A stretch of DNA of 64,000 nt, from contig CASIAN010000038.1 in NCBI GenBank assembly GCA_949372595.1, forward strand, positions 1-64,000, written 5' to 3'. A model generated the notes under the pieces. The model worked only from the letters and a program-made list of their open reading frames with translations, was not told the DNA's origin and made no database searches. The position numbers and the translations under genes were made by a program. Shown here piece after piece: positions 18,149-27,203 of this stretch (positions within the stretch are counted from its first letter, which is position 1; each line of letters opens with the position of its first letter). The DNA is from CPC320 sp002336405. Lineage in GTDB: Bacteria; Pseudomonadota; Alphaproteobacteria; Rhodobacterales; Rhodobacteraceae.

Positions 18149-19128
18149 TGACCCTATTCAACGGCATCCGCGAGAATAATTTTCTGGTCATCGGCCGCGT
18201 TGGGATCGACTTTTTCCCCGATCCACCAGGCTGCAAAACCGAAGACGCAACCACCATGTCCGTGGGCATGGGCGGATCATCAGCCAATATCGCTGCCGGG
18301 ATTGTCAAGTTGGGCGGGCAAGCCGCACTTGTCACCTCTGTCTCAGATGATTCCGTCGGTCGCTATTGCCTGAACCAATTGCGTCATTACGGCATCGGCT
18401 CACACTATGTGAAAAACGTCGGAGGCGAGGCACGCAATTCTCTGGCGGTGTATGAAAGCCGGGTCGATGATCACCAATCGGTGATTTACCGCAATGGGGC
18501 CGCCGATTTCGAGATGACCGTCGCCGATGTCGAAGCCGTTGAGTACAGCGCCTATGGCGCCCTAATTACCGCCGGCACCGTGTTTGCCGCCGAACCGTCG
18601 CGCAGCGCTGCGTTCCGAGCCTTTGAGTTGGCCCGCGCGGCCGGACTGCCGATACTGTTTGACGTCGACTACCGCCCCTATTCGTGGCCCTCAGCGCAGA
18701 TTGCAGAAGAGGTCCTATCAAAGGCCGCGGCCCTTTCAGACGCCATCGTTGGAAATGACGACGAGTTCGGCTTTATGAGCGGCGACAAGGCCCGCGGGTT
18801 GCAAAAAGCCCGCGATCTGGCGCAGAACTCTGCGCAATTGGTGATTTATAAGATGGGTGAAGACGGCTCGATCACCATCACCCCCGAAACCGAGTTTCGC
18901 ACCGGCATCTATCCGGTTCAAGCATTGAAACCCACCGGGGCCGGCGACAGCTTTATGGCTGGTCTAGTCTCGTCGATTGCGGCGGGCCACAGTCTGCAAC
19001 AAGCCGTTTTGCGCGGCTCTGCCTGTGCCTCAATCACCGTCTCGAAACCCGGTTGTGCCCCTGCTATGGCCGATAGTGACACACTGGCCACATTTTTACA
19101 AAACCACTCCGGCCCCACCAATATTTAG
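18148..19128 (+). CDS. iolC: 5-dehydro-2-deoxygluconokinase
   Basis: A PfkB/ribokinase-family kinase of 326 residues that phosphorylates 2-deoxy-5-keto-gluconate. Seen in the sequence: N-terminal FLVIGRVGIDFFPD, the substrate-binding GMGGSSANIAAGIVKLGG, and the C-terminal catalytic signature PTGAGDSFMAGLVSSIA with the catalytic aspartate. The start at 18148 overlaps the iolD stop by one base, indicating translational coupling. It lacks the extra C-terminal DUF2090 domain found fused in some rhizobial IolC proteins; a separate aldolase gene follows instead. Confidence 0.94.
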   Translation: MTLFNGIRENNFLVIGRVGIDFFPDPPGCKTEDATTMSVGMGGSSANIAAGIVKLGGQAALVTSVSDDSVGRYCLNQLRHYGIGSHYVKNVGGEARNSLAVYESRVDDHQSVIYRNGAADFEMTVADVEAVEYSAYGALITAGTVFAAEPSRSAAFRAFELARAAGLPILFDVDYRPYSWPSAQIAEEVLSKAAALSDAIVGNDDEFGFMSGDKARGLQKARDLAQNSAQLVIYKMGEDGSITITPETEFRTGIYPVQALKPTGAGDSFMAGLVSSIAAGHSLQQAVLRGSACASITVSKPGCAPAMADSDTLATFLQNHSGPTNI

Positions 19129-19163
19129 CAGACATCCAGAGATGAATACAAAAAGGAAAGCCG

Positions 19164-20006
19164 ATGCATATCGCCCCGTTTGATAATGAAAATAAACCGA
19201 TCGTCGATGTCGATGACGCGCTGGTACCGCTCAATTATTTTAATATCGTCAAACTGAAAGCCGGCGAGCAGTTTCGCTATGCGGTGCCGGGGTATGAGAC
19301 GTGCATCGTCCCGGCCACTGGCACAATTGATGTCACCGTGGGCGGGCAGAGCTATGACGCACTGGGCACCCGCACGACCGACGTCTGGGATGGCGAACCC
19401 GAGGGGGTTTATGTGCCGGTTGGTATGACGGCCGAGTTCACCTGCCTTACCGATGCCGCAGAGATATTTATCGCCGGCGCCAAATATGACAAGGTACTAG
19501 AGCCGTTTGATGTCAGGGTGGCACAATTGGACAAGGTGCAATATGGCTCTGACGACACCAAAACTCACCGCAAGATCAAACATATCCTGGGTCAGCAACA
19601 AGCCGACAAGGTTGGTCGCCTTCTGGTCAGCGAGTTGTTTACTGTCGGACAGGGAGGCTGGTCCGGCTTTCCCAGCCACAAGCATGATACAGACCGGCTG
19701 CCCGATGAAACCCGCCATGACGAAACGTATAATTTCCGCTTTAAGCCGAATTACGGCTCGGGTGTGCAAATGCTGCAACGTGAGGATAATAAGCCCGGCG
19801 AGGCCTATCATATTATGGATGGGTCGACGATTTGTCTCGACAAAGGCTATCACCCTTGTTGCGTGCTACCGGGCTATGAAATGTACTATTTCACTATTCT
19901 GGGCGGGTTGAGCCAGCGGTCTTTGAAACAGTATTTTCAACCAACCCACGCCGCCCAATTACACACTATTCCAGGCATTATGGATATGGTGGCCAAATTT
20001 AAATGA
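19164..20006 (+). CDS. iolB: 5-deoxy-glucuronate isomerase
   Basis: A cupin-fold isomerase of 280 residues that converts 5-deoxy-glucuronate to 2-deoxy-5-keto-gluconate. The bicupin pattern is visible: the first half contains RYAVPGYETCIVPATGTIDV, and the second has WSGFPSHKHDTD, with the metal-binding histidines and acid, then DETYNFRF and CCVLPGYEMYYFTI. AAGGA lies 5-8 bases before ATG 19164. The stop overlaps the next start (ATGA). Confidence 0.96.
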   Translation: MHIAPFDNENKPIVDVDDALVPLNYFNIVKLKAGEQFRYAVPGYETCIVPATGTIDVTVGGQSYDALGTRTTDVWDGEPEGVYVPVGMTAEFTCLTDAAEIFIAGAKYDKVLEPFDVRVAQLDKVQYGSDDTKTHRKIKHILGQQQADKVGRLLVSELFTVGQGGWSGFPSHKHDTDRLPDETRHDETYNFRFKPNYGSGVQMLQREDNKPGEAYHIMDGSTICLDKGYHPCCVLPGYEMYYFTILGGLSQRSLKQYFQPTHAAQLHTIPGIMDMVAKFK

Positions 20007-20845
20007 CCCTTGCAACACTCTCAGATGTACTCCAGCCAGCGCTGCGAGGTGGCTATGCTGTGGGGGGGCTTGTGACCCTTGGCTGGGAAGATATGCGCGC
20101 CTATACCGAGGCCGCACAGGCGCTTGGCGCGCCACTGATCCTGCAGGCAGGTCCGTCGTGTCGCGAACATACCCCCCTGCCCGTCTTAGGGCATATGTTC
20201 AGACATCTGGCTGCAAGCGTAGATGTGCCTGTCGTGGCGCATCTGGATCATGGCTATACTTATCAAGAGTGTAAAATTGCGCTTGAGAGCGGCTTTACCT
20301 CGTTGATGTATGACGGATCACGCAAACCGCTCACTCAAAATATTGACGAGACCGCCGCAATCGCCGAAATGGCTCGTGACGCAGGTATTTCCTGCGAGGG
20401 CGAGATCGGTTTTGTCGGCTATGCCAACGGCGACAACTCGACCGGCACCGATCCCGACGAGGCCGCGCGATTTGCTCGCGATAGCGGTGTCGATGCCATG
20501 GCGATCTCTTGCGGCAATGTGCATCTGCAAGAAGACAAACAGGGCGGTCTGGATGTTGCACGCATCAAAGCGATTGAGGCGGTCACCGACCTGCCACTGG
20601 TGATCCATGGTGGCTCGGGCGTGCCGGTGGCCCAGCGTATGCAGTTGGCGGCCGAAAGCCGCATTTGCAAATTCAACATCGGCACAGAATTGCGGATGGC
20701 CTTTGGCCAGGCGCTGCGGGCGGCTGTGACCGCGGATGCCACACGGTTTGACCGGGTGCAAATTCTGCGGGAAACCGCCGATCCCGTAAAGGCGGCAGCG
20801 ATGCGTGTTCTCACGGCCTTTGGGGCCCCTGATCTAAGGACTTGA
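20003..20845 (+). CDS. iolJ: Class II aldolase, probable 2-deoxy-5-keto-gluconate-6-phosphate aldolase
   Basis: A zinc-dependent class II fructose-bisphosphate-aldolase-family enzyme of 280 residues. Zinc and active-site motifs include VAHLDHGYTY (Asp and His), EGEIG, CGNVHL, VIHGGSGVP and CKFNIGTELR. In the inositol pathway the IolJ member of this family splits DKG-6-phosphate into dihydroxyacetone phosphate and malonate semialdehyde, and its place between iolB and iolG supports that role. It overlaps iolB by four bases. A tagatose or fructose bisphosphate aldolase is possible by fold alone, but context argues against it. Confidence 0.9.
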   Translation: MTLATLSDVLQPALRGGYAVGGLVTLGWEDMRAYTEAAQALGAPLILQAGPSCREHTPLPVLGHMFRHLAASVDVPVVAHLDHGYTYQECKIALESGFTSLMYDGSRKPLTQNIDETAAIAEMARDAGISCEGEIGFVGYANGDNSTGTDPDEAARFARDSGVDAMAISCGNVHLQEDKQGGLDVARIKAIEAVTDLPLVIHGGSGVPVAQRMQLAAESRICKFNIGTELRMAFGQALRAAVTADATRFDRVQILRETADPVKAAAMRVLTAFGAPDLRT

Positions 20846-20847
20846 AA

Positions 20848-21837
20848 ATGCTGAATATCGGAATTCTTGGCTGTGGTCGTATCGGGCAGGTGCATGCTGC
20901 CAGTTTGGACCTGATTACCGATGCGCGGGTCGCCGCTGTGGCCGATTTCTTGCCAGAAGCCGCGCAGGCATTGGCCGCAAAATCCGGTGCCCCGGTGATG
21001 GAGGGTGATGCGCTGATCAACAACCCAGACATCGATGCTGTGGTGATTGGTACCCCCACCGACACGCATTACGAGCTGATCCAGAAAGCCGCCAAAGCAG
21101 GCAAAGCTATATTTTGCGAAAAGCCGGTCGATATGTCGGTCCAACGTATCAAAGAATGTCAAACTGCGGTCGAACAGGCAGGCGTGACCTTTTTGACCGC
21201 GTTCAACCGGCGCTTTGACCCCAATTTTGCGGCGGTACAAAGCCGGCTGGCCGCAGGTGAGATTGGCACCGTTGAACTGCTCACTATTCTCAGCCGCGAC
21301 CCCTCACCACCCCCTCTGTCCTATATCAGGTCCTCGGGCGGGATTTTTCGCGATATGATGATCCATGATCTGGATTTGGCGCGCTTTATGTTACGCGAAG
21401 ACCCTGTTTTGATCATGGCGACCGGGTCTTGTCTTGTCGATCCAGACATTGGGGCCGCTGGCGATGTTGATACTGCTGCGGTTATGCTGCAAACCGCGTC
21501 GGGAAAAATCTGTCAGATTTCCAATTCGCGACGCGCCACCTATGGCTATGACCAACGCGTAGAAGTACATGGAAGCAAGGGCATGTTGCGGGCTGACAAC
21601 ATCTTGGAAAGCTCTGTTGAGGTTGCGACCAAAGAAGGATTTCGCCGTGCCCCGGCGCAGCATTTTTTCCTCGAGCGTTATAGCGAGGCCTATCGCTTAG
21701 AGATGGTGCACTTCATACAAGCCGCCAAAGCCGGCGTGCAACCCAGTCCAAACATAGAAGATGGATTAAAAGCCCAGATACTGGCCGATGCCGCAGCAAC
21801 CGCGCTGGCAACCGGCCAGCCCCAGCGCATCGCATAA
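20848..21837 (+). CDS. iolG: Inositol 2-dehydrogenase
   Basis: An NAD-dependent Gfo/Idh/MocA enzyme of 329 residues that oxidises myo-inositol to scyllo-inosose, the first catabolic step. It has GILGCGRIGQVHA (residues 5-17), FCEKPVDMS, FNRRFDPNF and FRDMMIHDLDLARFM, the last supplying the Asp/His pair typical of IolG. ATG 20848 is preceded by AAGGA at seven bases; an in-frame TTG at 20842 is less likely. It follows the aldolase gene by two bases. Confidence 0.93.
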   Translation: MLNIGILGCGRIGQVHAASLDLITDARVAAVADFLPEAAQALAAKSGAPVMEGDALINNPDIDAVVIGTPTDTHYELIQKAAKAGKAIFCEKPVDMSVQRIKECQTAVEQAGVTFLTAFNRRFDPNFAAVQSRLAAGEIGTVELLTILSRDPSPPPLSYIRSSGGIFRDMMIHDLDLARFMLREDPVLIMATGSCLVDPDIGAAGDVDTAAVMLQTASGKICQISNSRRATYGYDQRVEVHGSKGMLRADNILESSVEVATKEGFRRAPAQHFFLERYSEAYRLEMVHFIQAAKAGVQPSPNIEDGLKAQILADAAATALATGQPQRIA

Positions 21838-21854
21838 CAGGAGCGGTCACAGTA

Positions 21855-22994
21855 ATGGCTCAGTGGTACAATCAACAATCCGGAACCCTTGCCGAGTTAA
21901 AGGCCTGGACCAAACGACAGACGCAAGCAGCGCACTATCCGCGCGCCAGTGACATTCAAAACAATGTACCGCTCTACGACGGGTCTGGCTTGGCAGACTA
22001 CGATCGCAAGGCGTTGATGGGCGAATGGGCCGATGTTCTGCTCAACGGTCCTGGCATCATTGCGATCAAAGGCGCCTTTCCAGACACGGCACCGATTGAC
22101 CGTGCCACCGCAGTCTTTGAGACCATCATCACCACTGAAAAAGCCGCTGGGGCAGCCGCTGCAGACCATTTTGCCAAACCCGGTGCCAATGACCGAATTT
22201 GGAACGTGCTTGAAAAACACTGTCTGGCCGATCCCGAAGGCTTTGCCGCGTATTTTGCCAACCACGCCCTTGCTACCGTGGCCGAGGCCTGGCTGGGACC
22301 CGCCTATCAGATGACCGCACAGATGAACCGGGTCAATCCTGGCGGCACCGCCCAATCCGCCCATCGTGATTACCATCTTGGCTTTATGACAGCTGCTCAA
22401 TCAGCAGCCTATCCGGCGCATGTACACGCGTTGTCTCCCACTTTAACACTGCAGGGCGCGGTGGCGCATTGCAACATGCCTCTGGAAAGCGGTCCGACGC
22501 TCTATCTGCCGTTCTCACAACATATGGAGGCGGGGTATCTGGCGTTCCCACGTCCGGAATTTCAGGAGTTTTTTCAAGAAAATCATATGCAACTGCCGCT
22601 GGAAAAGGGCGATGCAGTCTTTTTCAATCCTGCCTTGATGCATGCAGCTGGTACCAACGTGTCGAAGGACATCTACCGGATGGCAAATCTGCTTCAGGTG
22701 TCTTCGGCCTTTGGTCGGGCGATGGAAACGGTGAACCGCTCTGCCATGTGTCTCGCGCTCTATCCGACACTTTTGGCCAGTGACATGGACACAGCTACCC
22801 AAGCTGCGGTTATCGCAGCAGCGGCCGAAGGCTATGCCTTTCCGACCGACCTTGACCGCGATCCACCGATTGGTGGGCTTGCCCCGGCTAGTCAGGCCGA
22901 TCTGATGCATAAAGCCCTGCAAGATAGGATTAGTGTAGAAGCGTTCTGCGAGCAGATGACCGCGCTTAGCACCCGGCGCGCCAGTTCAAATTAA
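21855..22994 (+). CDS. PhyH-family Fe(II)/2-oxoglutarate dioxygenase at the end of the iol operon
   Basis: A 379-residue protein of the phytanoyl-CoA dioxygenase superfamily. The iron triad is visible as His170-x-Asp172 in SAHRDYHLGF and His263 in NPALMHAAG, with Arg275 (DIYRMANLLQ) as a candidate 2-oxoglutarate anchor. AGGAG lies upstream of ATG 21855, and the gene starts 18 bases after iolG, so it is very likely the last gene of the inositol operon. This is not a core iol function. It might hydroxylate or demethylate a modified inositol (for example an O-methyl inositol) before entry to the pathway. That role is inference only. Confidence 0.88.
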   Translation: MAQWYNQQSGTLAELKAWTKRQTQAAHYPRASDIQNNVPLYDGSGLADYDRKALMGEWADVLLNGPGIIAIKGAFPDTAPIDRATAVFETIITTEKAAGAAAADHFAKPGANDRIWNVLEKHCLADPEGFAAYFANHALATVAEAWLGPAYQMTAQMNRVNPGGTAQSAHRDYHLGFMTAAQSAAYPAHVHALSPTLTLQGAVAHCNMPLESGPTLYLPFSQHMEAGYLAFPRPEFQEFFQENHMQLPLEKGDAVFFNPALMHAAGTNVSKDIYRMANLLQVSSAFGRAMETVNRSAMCLALYPTLLASDMDTATQAAVIAAAAEGYAFPTDLDRDPPIGGLAPASQADLMHKALQDRISVEAFCEQMTALSTRRASSN

Positions 22995-23870
22995 CCAACG
23001 GGCCACGCACTGATCAGGTATTTGACCGCAGGCACTATGAGCTATGAATACGTTGGGCCATCCCAGCTGTATGTCGATAGGCAAATGACAAAGCGCCTAT
23101 CCTGTTGTGCTTTGCCTGTGCGGCGATCTTGCCCCCCAGTTTGAGGGTAGCTGTGACGTTAAAATCATGCTGCCTTCTGGCCAAGTATCTTTGCCCCATA
23201 CGCATTTTTCTGATCCAAAACACCTGCGCCATCTAGGGATGACGTCCACGCCATTACAAAAAGTCTTTAATCTGTTTCATCTCTTCCAAACAATATCATA
23301 GGGGTTATGGAGGCATTAATCATTTCTTGCTTGCACCTGACAGACATCGCAACAAGGTCTAAAACCAATTCCGGTGTGCGATTGGCCATGTTTATTTCAA
23401 AGCTGACCGCTTATCATTCCAACTATCTGGAACAGACAAAGGATGTAAGGCGTCCATCGGTTCAAAAGCCAACCGCAAATTGTAGGACGGATGTTAGCAT
23501 CCTATCCCCTCTGTGAGACAGCCTGGCTGTATCTGCAATGTTGATCAGGAGCATCCACAACTGCTAGAACTGCCAGAACCCCATCCCCCCTGTGACCTCG
23601 GTTGTGGCTGCTCGCCTCCTTCGCCTTGAATTCCAATAATGCCGTCAACAGACGGCCCAGGACACCCCCAGACACCAGAAATTAACTTTTCTCCCTTCAT
23701 ATTTAAAATTCTTATTTTGATATTATTTTAGCATATTTTTATATAATACTGAAGTTGTGCAATCGCACGAATGCGGGGTCAAATGAAATATGGCTCGATG
23801 CAGACTCCTAATTTTTTTTCTGTCGATTAGCAGGATTGGTTTTTTTCAAAAGCTATTTTATAGTAACTCT
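22995..23870. other. Intergenic, no convincing gene
   Basis: Almost 900 bases between the inositol operon and the sugar kinase. Short frames on both strands lack ribosome binding sites or recognised motifs. The last 100 bases before the kinase are strikingly rich in A+T (long T and A tracts at 23690-23760) and contain a small GTGCAATCGCAC hairpin near 23757. I cannot assign a function. Confidence 0.4.
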
Positions 23871-24797
23871 GTGAAAAAAAATCCTATCCCTTATCTCATT
23901 GCTGTTGACGGCGGTGGCACCGGCTGCCGGGTCGTCATTGCCCGCCCCAAAGGCGGAATTTTGGCCTCAGCCGAGTCCGGGCCCGCCAATATCGCGACAG
24001 CATTTGGCACTGCCCTGCACACAATCATCAAGACCGCCTCTGAGGCCTGGCAAAAAGCAGGTTTGGAGGCCGCCACAATGCCGCAGGCCGTTGCAGTGCT
24101 AGGACTTGCAGGCGCGAATATTGGCGATGTGGCTCAGCGGCTAAAACGCAGCCTGCCCTTTACGCAATCTTATGTGACCGACGATCGCGAAACGACGCTG
24201 CGCGGCGCACTGGCAGGGGCAGATGGCTGTCTGGCTGCGGTGGGCACCGGATCTTTCTTTTGCAGTCAAAACGCCGGGGTGACCCGATCAATTGGTGGCT
24301 GGGGTTTTTCGGTTGGTGATGACGGCGGTGGCGCGCGACTGGGCCAGGACCTGCTGCGACGGGTACTGCACTGTCACGACGGAATTGAAAATCACAGCGA
24401 TTTAACGCGGTCAGTCCTTCAAGCCTTTGATAACGACCCTGCAGCAATTTCGACATTTGCTCTTAGTGCAAGCCCCCATGATTTTGGGTGTTACGCCCCT
24501 CAGGTCATCAAAGCCGCTGACGCAGGTGACCCGCAGGGTGTCAACCTGCGCACCAGTGCGGTAAACGCCATTCAAACCGCTCTTGAAGCGGTGGGATTTA
24601 CCGGTCAACAACGGCTTTGCATGTGTGGCGGGTTGGGACGGGCGGTCAGCGGCGTGCTGGATCCTGTATATCGGGACAATCTCGTCAAGCCAAAGGGCGA
24701 TGCGTTGGCAGGGGGCCTTGCAATCGCGCAAAGCATCTTAAATCAAAGTCAGCCCATTCAAAATATGGACAGTAAACGGCGCCCGCTTGAGAATTAA
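23871..24797 (+). CDS. BadF/BadG/BcrA/BcrD-family ATPase, sugar kinase-like
   Basis: An ASKHA-fold kinase of about 308 residues, the size of bacterial N-acetylglucosamine or glucosamine kinases of this family. The phosphate-1 loop is AVDGGGTGCRVVI near the N-terminus; DDRETTLRGALAG and GTGSFFC supply the phosphate-2 elements; GGWGFSVGDDGGGARLG is the family's glycine-rich signature; CGGLGRAV lies in the C-terminal lobe. Start choice is uncertain: GTG 23871 gives the family N-terminus, while the ATG at 23790 would add a hydrophobic 27-residue extension with poor coding character. No sugar transporter is adjacent, so the substrate is unknown. Confidence 0.82.
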   Translation: MKKNPIPYLIAVDGGGTGCRVVIARPKGGILASAESGPANIATAFGTALHTIIKTASEAWQKAGLEAATMPQAVAVLGLAGANIGDVAQRLKRSLPFTQSYVTDDRETTLRGALAGADGCLAAVGTGSFFCSQNAGVTRSIGGWGFSVGDDGGGARLGQDLLRRVLHCHDGIENHSDLTRSVLQAFDNDPAAISTFALSASPHDFGCYAPQVIKAADAGDPQGVNLRTSAVNAIQTALEAVGFTGQQRLCMCGGLGRAVSGVLDPVYRDNLVKPKGDALAGGLAIAQSILNQSQPIQNMDSKRRPLEN

Positions 24798-25102
24798 AAC
24801 ACTGCCAGTCCTGAAACCGCCTCTGAGAGAGACTTCATTTTTACCGGTCTGCAAAGAGCACACCCAATGCTAACATCCAATGCTAACATCCAAAAATAGA
24901 CATAATTTTAACGCTGATATTATTCTTTTGTAAAATATTGCAGGCACAACGCCAATCACCAAAGCCCATTTTTCAGACCACCACACGGCAGATTAACCCA
25001 GAGTAAACCTTGCCTGGCAGTCTGAGCAGATCAGACAAATCATAGTGTATTAGAAGGATTGCGTCATTGAGCCTCAATACCGGAAAAGTTCAAACGAGTA
25101 TT
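24798..25102. other. Intergenic with a 13-bp tandem duplication
   Basis: About 300 bases with no gene seen. CCAATGCTAACAT occurs twice in direct tandem at 24864-24889. Confidence 0.5.
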
Positions 25103-25947
25103 ATGAATTTGATTGAGCGGGTTCAGCTTTCTGACCCTATAAACATCGCCGATATTGGGGTCGCTTCAATCAATGAAACACCAGCATATTCGGATTTGGT
25201 TATCGGTGGATAAGGATATCTCTTTGCCTTTGATGGCGACAGCCGGCAGATACCGGCGCCTCAGAAGCTATATGGCGAACATGCCACTTTTCTTAATCCG
25301 CGATCATTTCTTGGCAGACGGTGCCCAGCATACGGCCTGTATCTGTCGCGAAGACACCGCCATGACCCCGCTTCTCAAGCCGCATCAAAGCGTCCTTGCG
25401 TTCTTTCATAATTTTTCATCGTTCGGAAAGGTGGTACAGCAACAGCGGATACAGACAGCGCGGTTGGATGTTATAGACGAGATTGGCGATCTTCACTTTA
25501 TTAAACCAGACGTTCAGGGCTCAGAACTTAACGTTTTGAAAAAAAGGGCTCAAAAAGCTCTCGAATTGCGTGGCTGTACAGTTAGAGGTTTCTTTTATTT
25601 GTTTGTACGAAAACCAACCAAGCTTTGACGAAGTTGATATGTGGATGCGCAGTATAGGCTTTGCTCCTCATCGTTTCTTGGACATCAAGAGCTGGTCGAT
25701 TTCCCCGACGACAAGAGGGAATGATTTCAGGCAACCTTTTAATCAATTGCTAGAATCAGATATTGTCTATGTGAAGGATATGCTGAACATAAAAAACCAC
25801 TCATCTGTCCAATTGAAGATGCTTGCAATCATATCTGAGGTTTCCTTTGACAGCCCCGATTTGGCAATTCGTTGTTTGTGGGAACTGATGTCCCGAACGA
25901 CCCTGGACGCCAGGGTCATTTCGCAGTTCACCGTGGCTAGGACATAA
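25103..25947 (+). pseudogene. FkbM-family methyltransferase, frameshifted remnant
   Basis: Pieces of an S-adenosylmethionine-dependent FkbM-type methyltransferase are spread over three frames. The first (from ATG 25103: NIADIGVAS) hits TAA at 25211 and continues in frame as GYLFAFDGD, the SAM-binding acidic segment. The frame then shifts near 25300 to FLADGAQHTACICREDTAMTPLLK and the motif IQTARLDVIDEIGDLHFIKPDVQGSEL. It shifts again near 25570-25590 to VQLEVSFICLYENQPSFDEVD and FAPHRFLDIKSWSISP. One stop and two frame changes make this a pseudogene. FkbM proteins often methylate polysaccharides or modified sugars; no such cluster is nearby. Confidence 0.8.
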
Positions 25948-26166
25948 TACCGGCGGTCACGCAATATTCAAAATCCGCATGATCTGAAAAAAGCGCGCAG
26001 CTGAAACATCCCAAAGGCCCAGCAGTCCGTCATCGTGGCGATAGCCTCTAGACATTGGCGCAAGGACACAACATCATATAGTTTATTACCAGCCGAAAAT
26101 CTGTTTGCCACATCACCGCTTTGACACGAAACCATCTGTGGAATATGCATAAAAGAAAGACCTTAC

Positions 26167-27141
26167 ATGTCAGATACTCTTACCCTCTCGCGCCCAGAAA
26201 TCGAAGCTCTTTTGCAGATCGAAGACGGCTTCGACCCCATCAAAGACGCCTATATCGCGGTCACAGATGGCCGCTGCGATTTACCTCCAGTGGGGTATCT
26301 CGGTTTTCCCGACGCAAAGGGCGATTGTCACATCAAATACGGTCATATCGCCGGAGACTCCGTGTTTGTGATTAAAATTGCAACGGGGTTTTACGATAAT
26401 CCCAGCAAGGGGCTGGCATCGAGCAACGGTATCATGCTGGCCCTGTCTGCAGAGACTGGTGAGGTCATGGCGATCCTGCAAGATGAGGGCTATCTGACCG
26501 ACCTTAGAACCGGCATCGGCGCCGCTCTGGCCACAAAGGCCGGATGTCGGGGTGACGCCCAAAGGGTCGGTGTGGTGGGCACCGGCATTCAGGCCCGTAT
26601 CCAAATCCGCTGTCTCAACGCGCTCATGCCCGATGCAGGTCTGGTGTTTTCCGTCTGGGGCAGATCAGAGAAAAAGATGCGCCAACTCGCGCAAGATTTA
26701 GCGGCGCACCAGATATCCGTCACAGTTCAACCAGACCTCAAGACGCTCTGCGTAAACGCAGATATTTTATTGACAACCACCGCTGCCAAGACGCCCCTGA
26801 TCCGCTCAAGCTGGATTTCAGATGGCACCCATATCACCGCCAGCGGCGCCGATGCGCCCGGCAAACAAGAGCTGGACAGCGCCCTGACCGCCCGCGCCGA
26901 CCTTCTAATACTGGACAGTGACGCACAATGTATTGATCACGGCGAAGTCGCCATTCCTGCAGAGGCTGGTCTGCTGTCACCTGACCGGTATCGCACACTT
27001 GGCAAAGTTCTATCAGGTCAACAAGCGGGGCGAAGCGCGCCCTCTCAGGTCACGATCGCCGATCTCACCGGGCTTGGCAGTCAGGATATCGCAATTGCGC
27101 GCACGGCGCTTGACGCCTATGCCCGCCACAACCGCCCATAG
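26167..27141 (+). CDS. Ornithine cyclodeaminase/mu-crystallin-family protein
   Basis: A 324-residue NAD(P)-binding protein. The substrate domain includes HIKYGHIAGDSVFVIKIATGFYDNP; the catalytic-type acid region is DEGYLTDLRTGIGAALATK; the Rossmann motif is VGVVGTGIQARIQI; and TTTAAKTPLI and TASGADAPGKQELD follow. It lies 62 bases upstream of a threonine-dehydratase-family gene. Pairs of these families occur as EutC/EutB in ectoine breakdown and as BhcD/BhcB in the beta-hydroxyaspartate cycle, where the cyclodeaminase homologue is an imine reductase. The partners BhcA and BhcC, or EutD and EutE, are not in this window, so the reaction stays open between imine reduction and cyclodeamination. 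Confidence 0.88.
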   Translation: MSDTLTLSRPEIEALLQIEDGFDPIKDAYIAVTDGRCDLPPVGYLGFPDAKGDCHIKYGHIAGDSVFVIKIATGFYDNPSKGLASSNGIMLALSAETGEVMAILQDEGYLTDLRTGIGAALATKAGCRGDAQRVGVVGTGIQARIQIRCLNALMPDAGLVFSVWGRSEKKMRQLAQDLAAHQISVTVQPDLKTLCVNADILLTTTAAKTPLIRSSWISDGTHITASGADAPGKQELDSALTARADLLILDSDAQCIDHGEVAIPAEAGLLSPDRYRTLGKVLSGQQAGRSAPSQVTIADLTGLGSQDIAIARTALDAYARHNRP

Positions 27142-27142
27142 G

Positions 27143-27178
27143 CCTAAGACACCTAAGACACCTAAGACACCTAAGACA
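27143..27178. repeat. Four tandem copies of a 9-bp unit
   Basis: CCTAAGACA repeated four times without error, between the stop of the cyclodeaminase-family gene and the start of the dehydratase-family gene. The array ends 26 bases before the dehydratase ATG at 27204, so copy number changes would alter the spacer but not a reading frame. Confidence 0.9.
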
Positions 27179-27203
27179 CCTACAGGACACCAAGGAATAC
27201 AGG

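Noticed and set aside
27143..27178. Possible CRISPR-like repeat
   Set aside because: The units are contiguous with no spacers and only 9 bases long; it is a simple tandem repeat.
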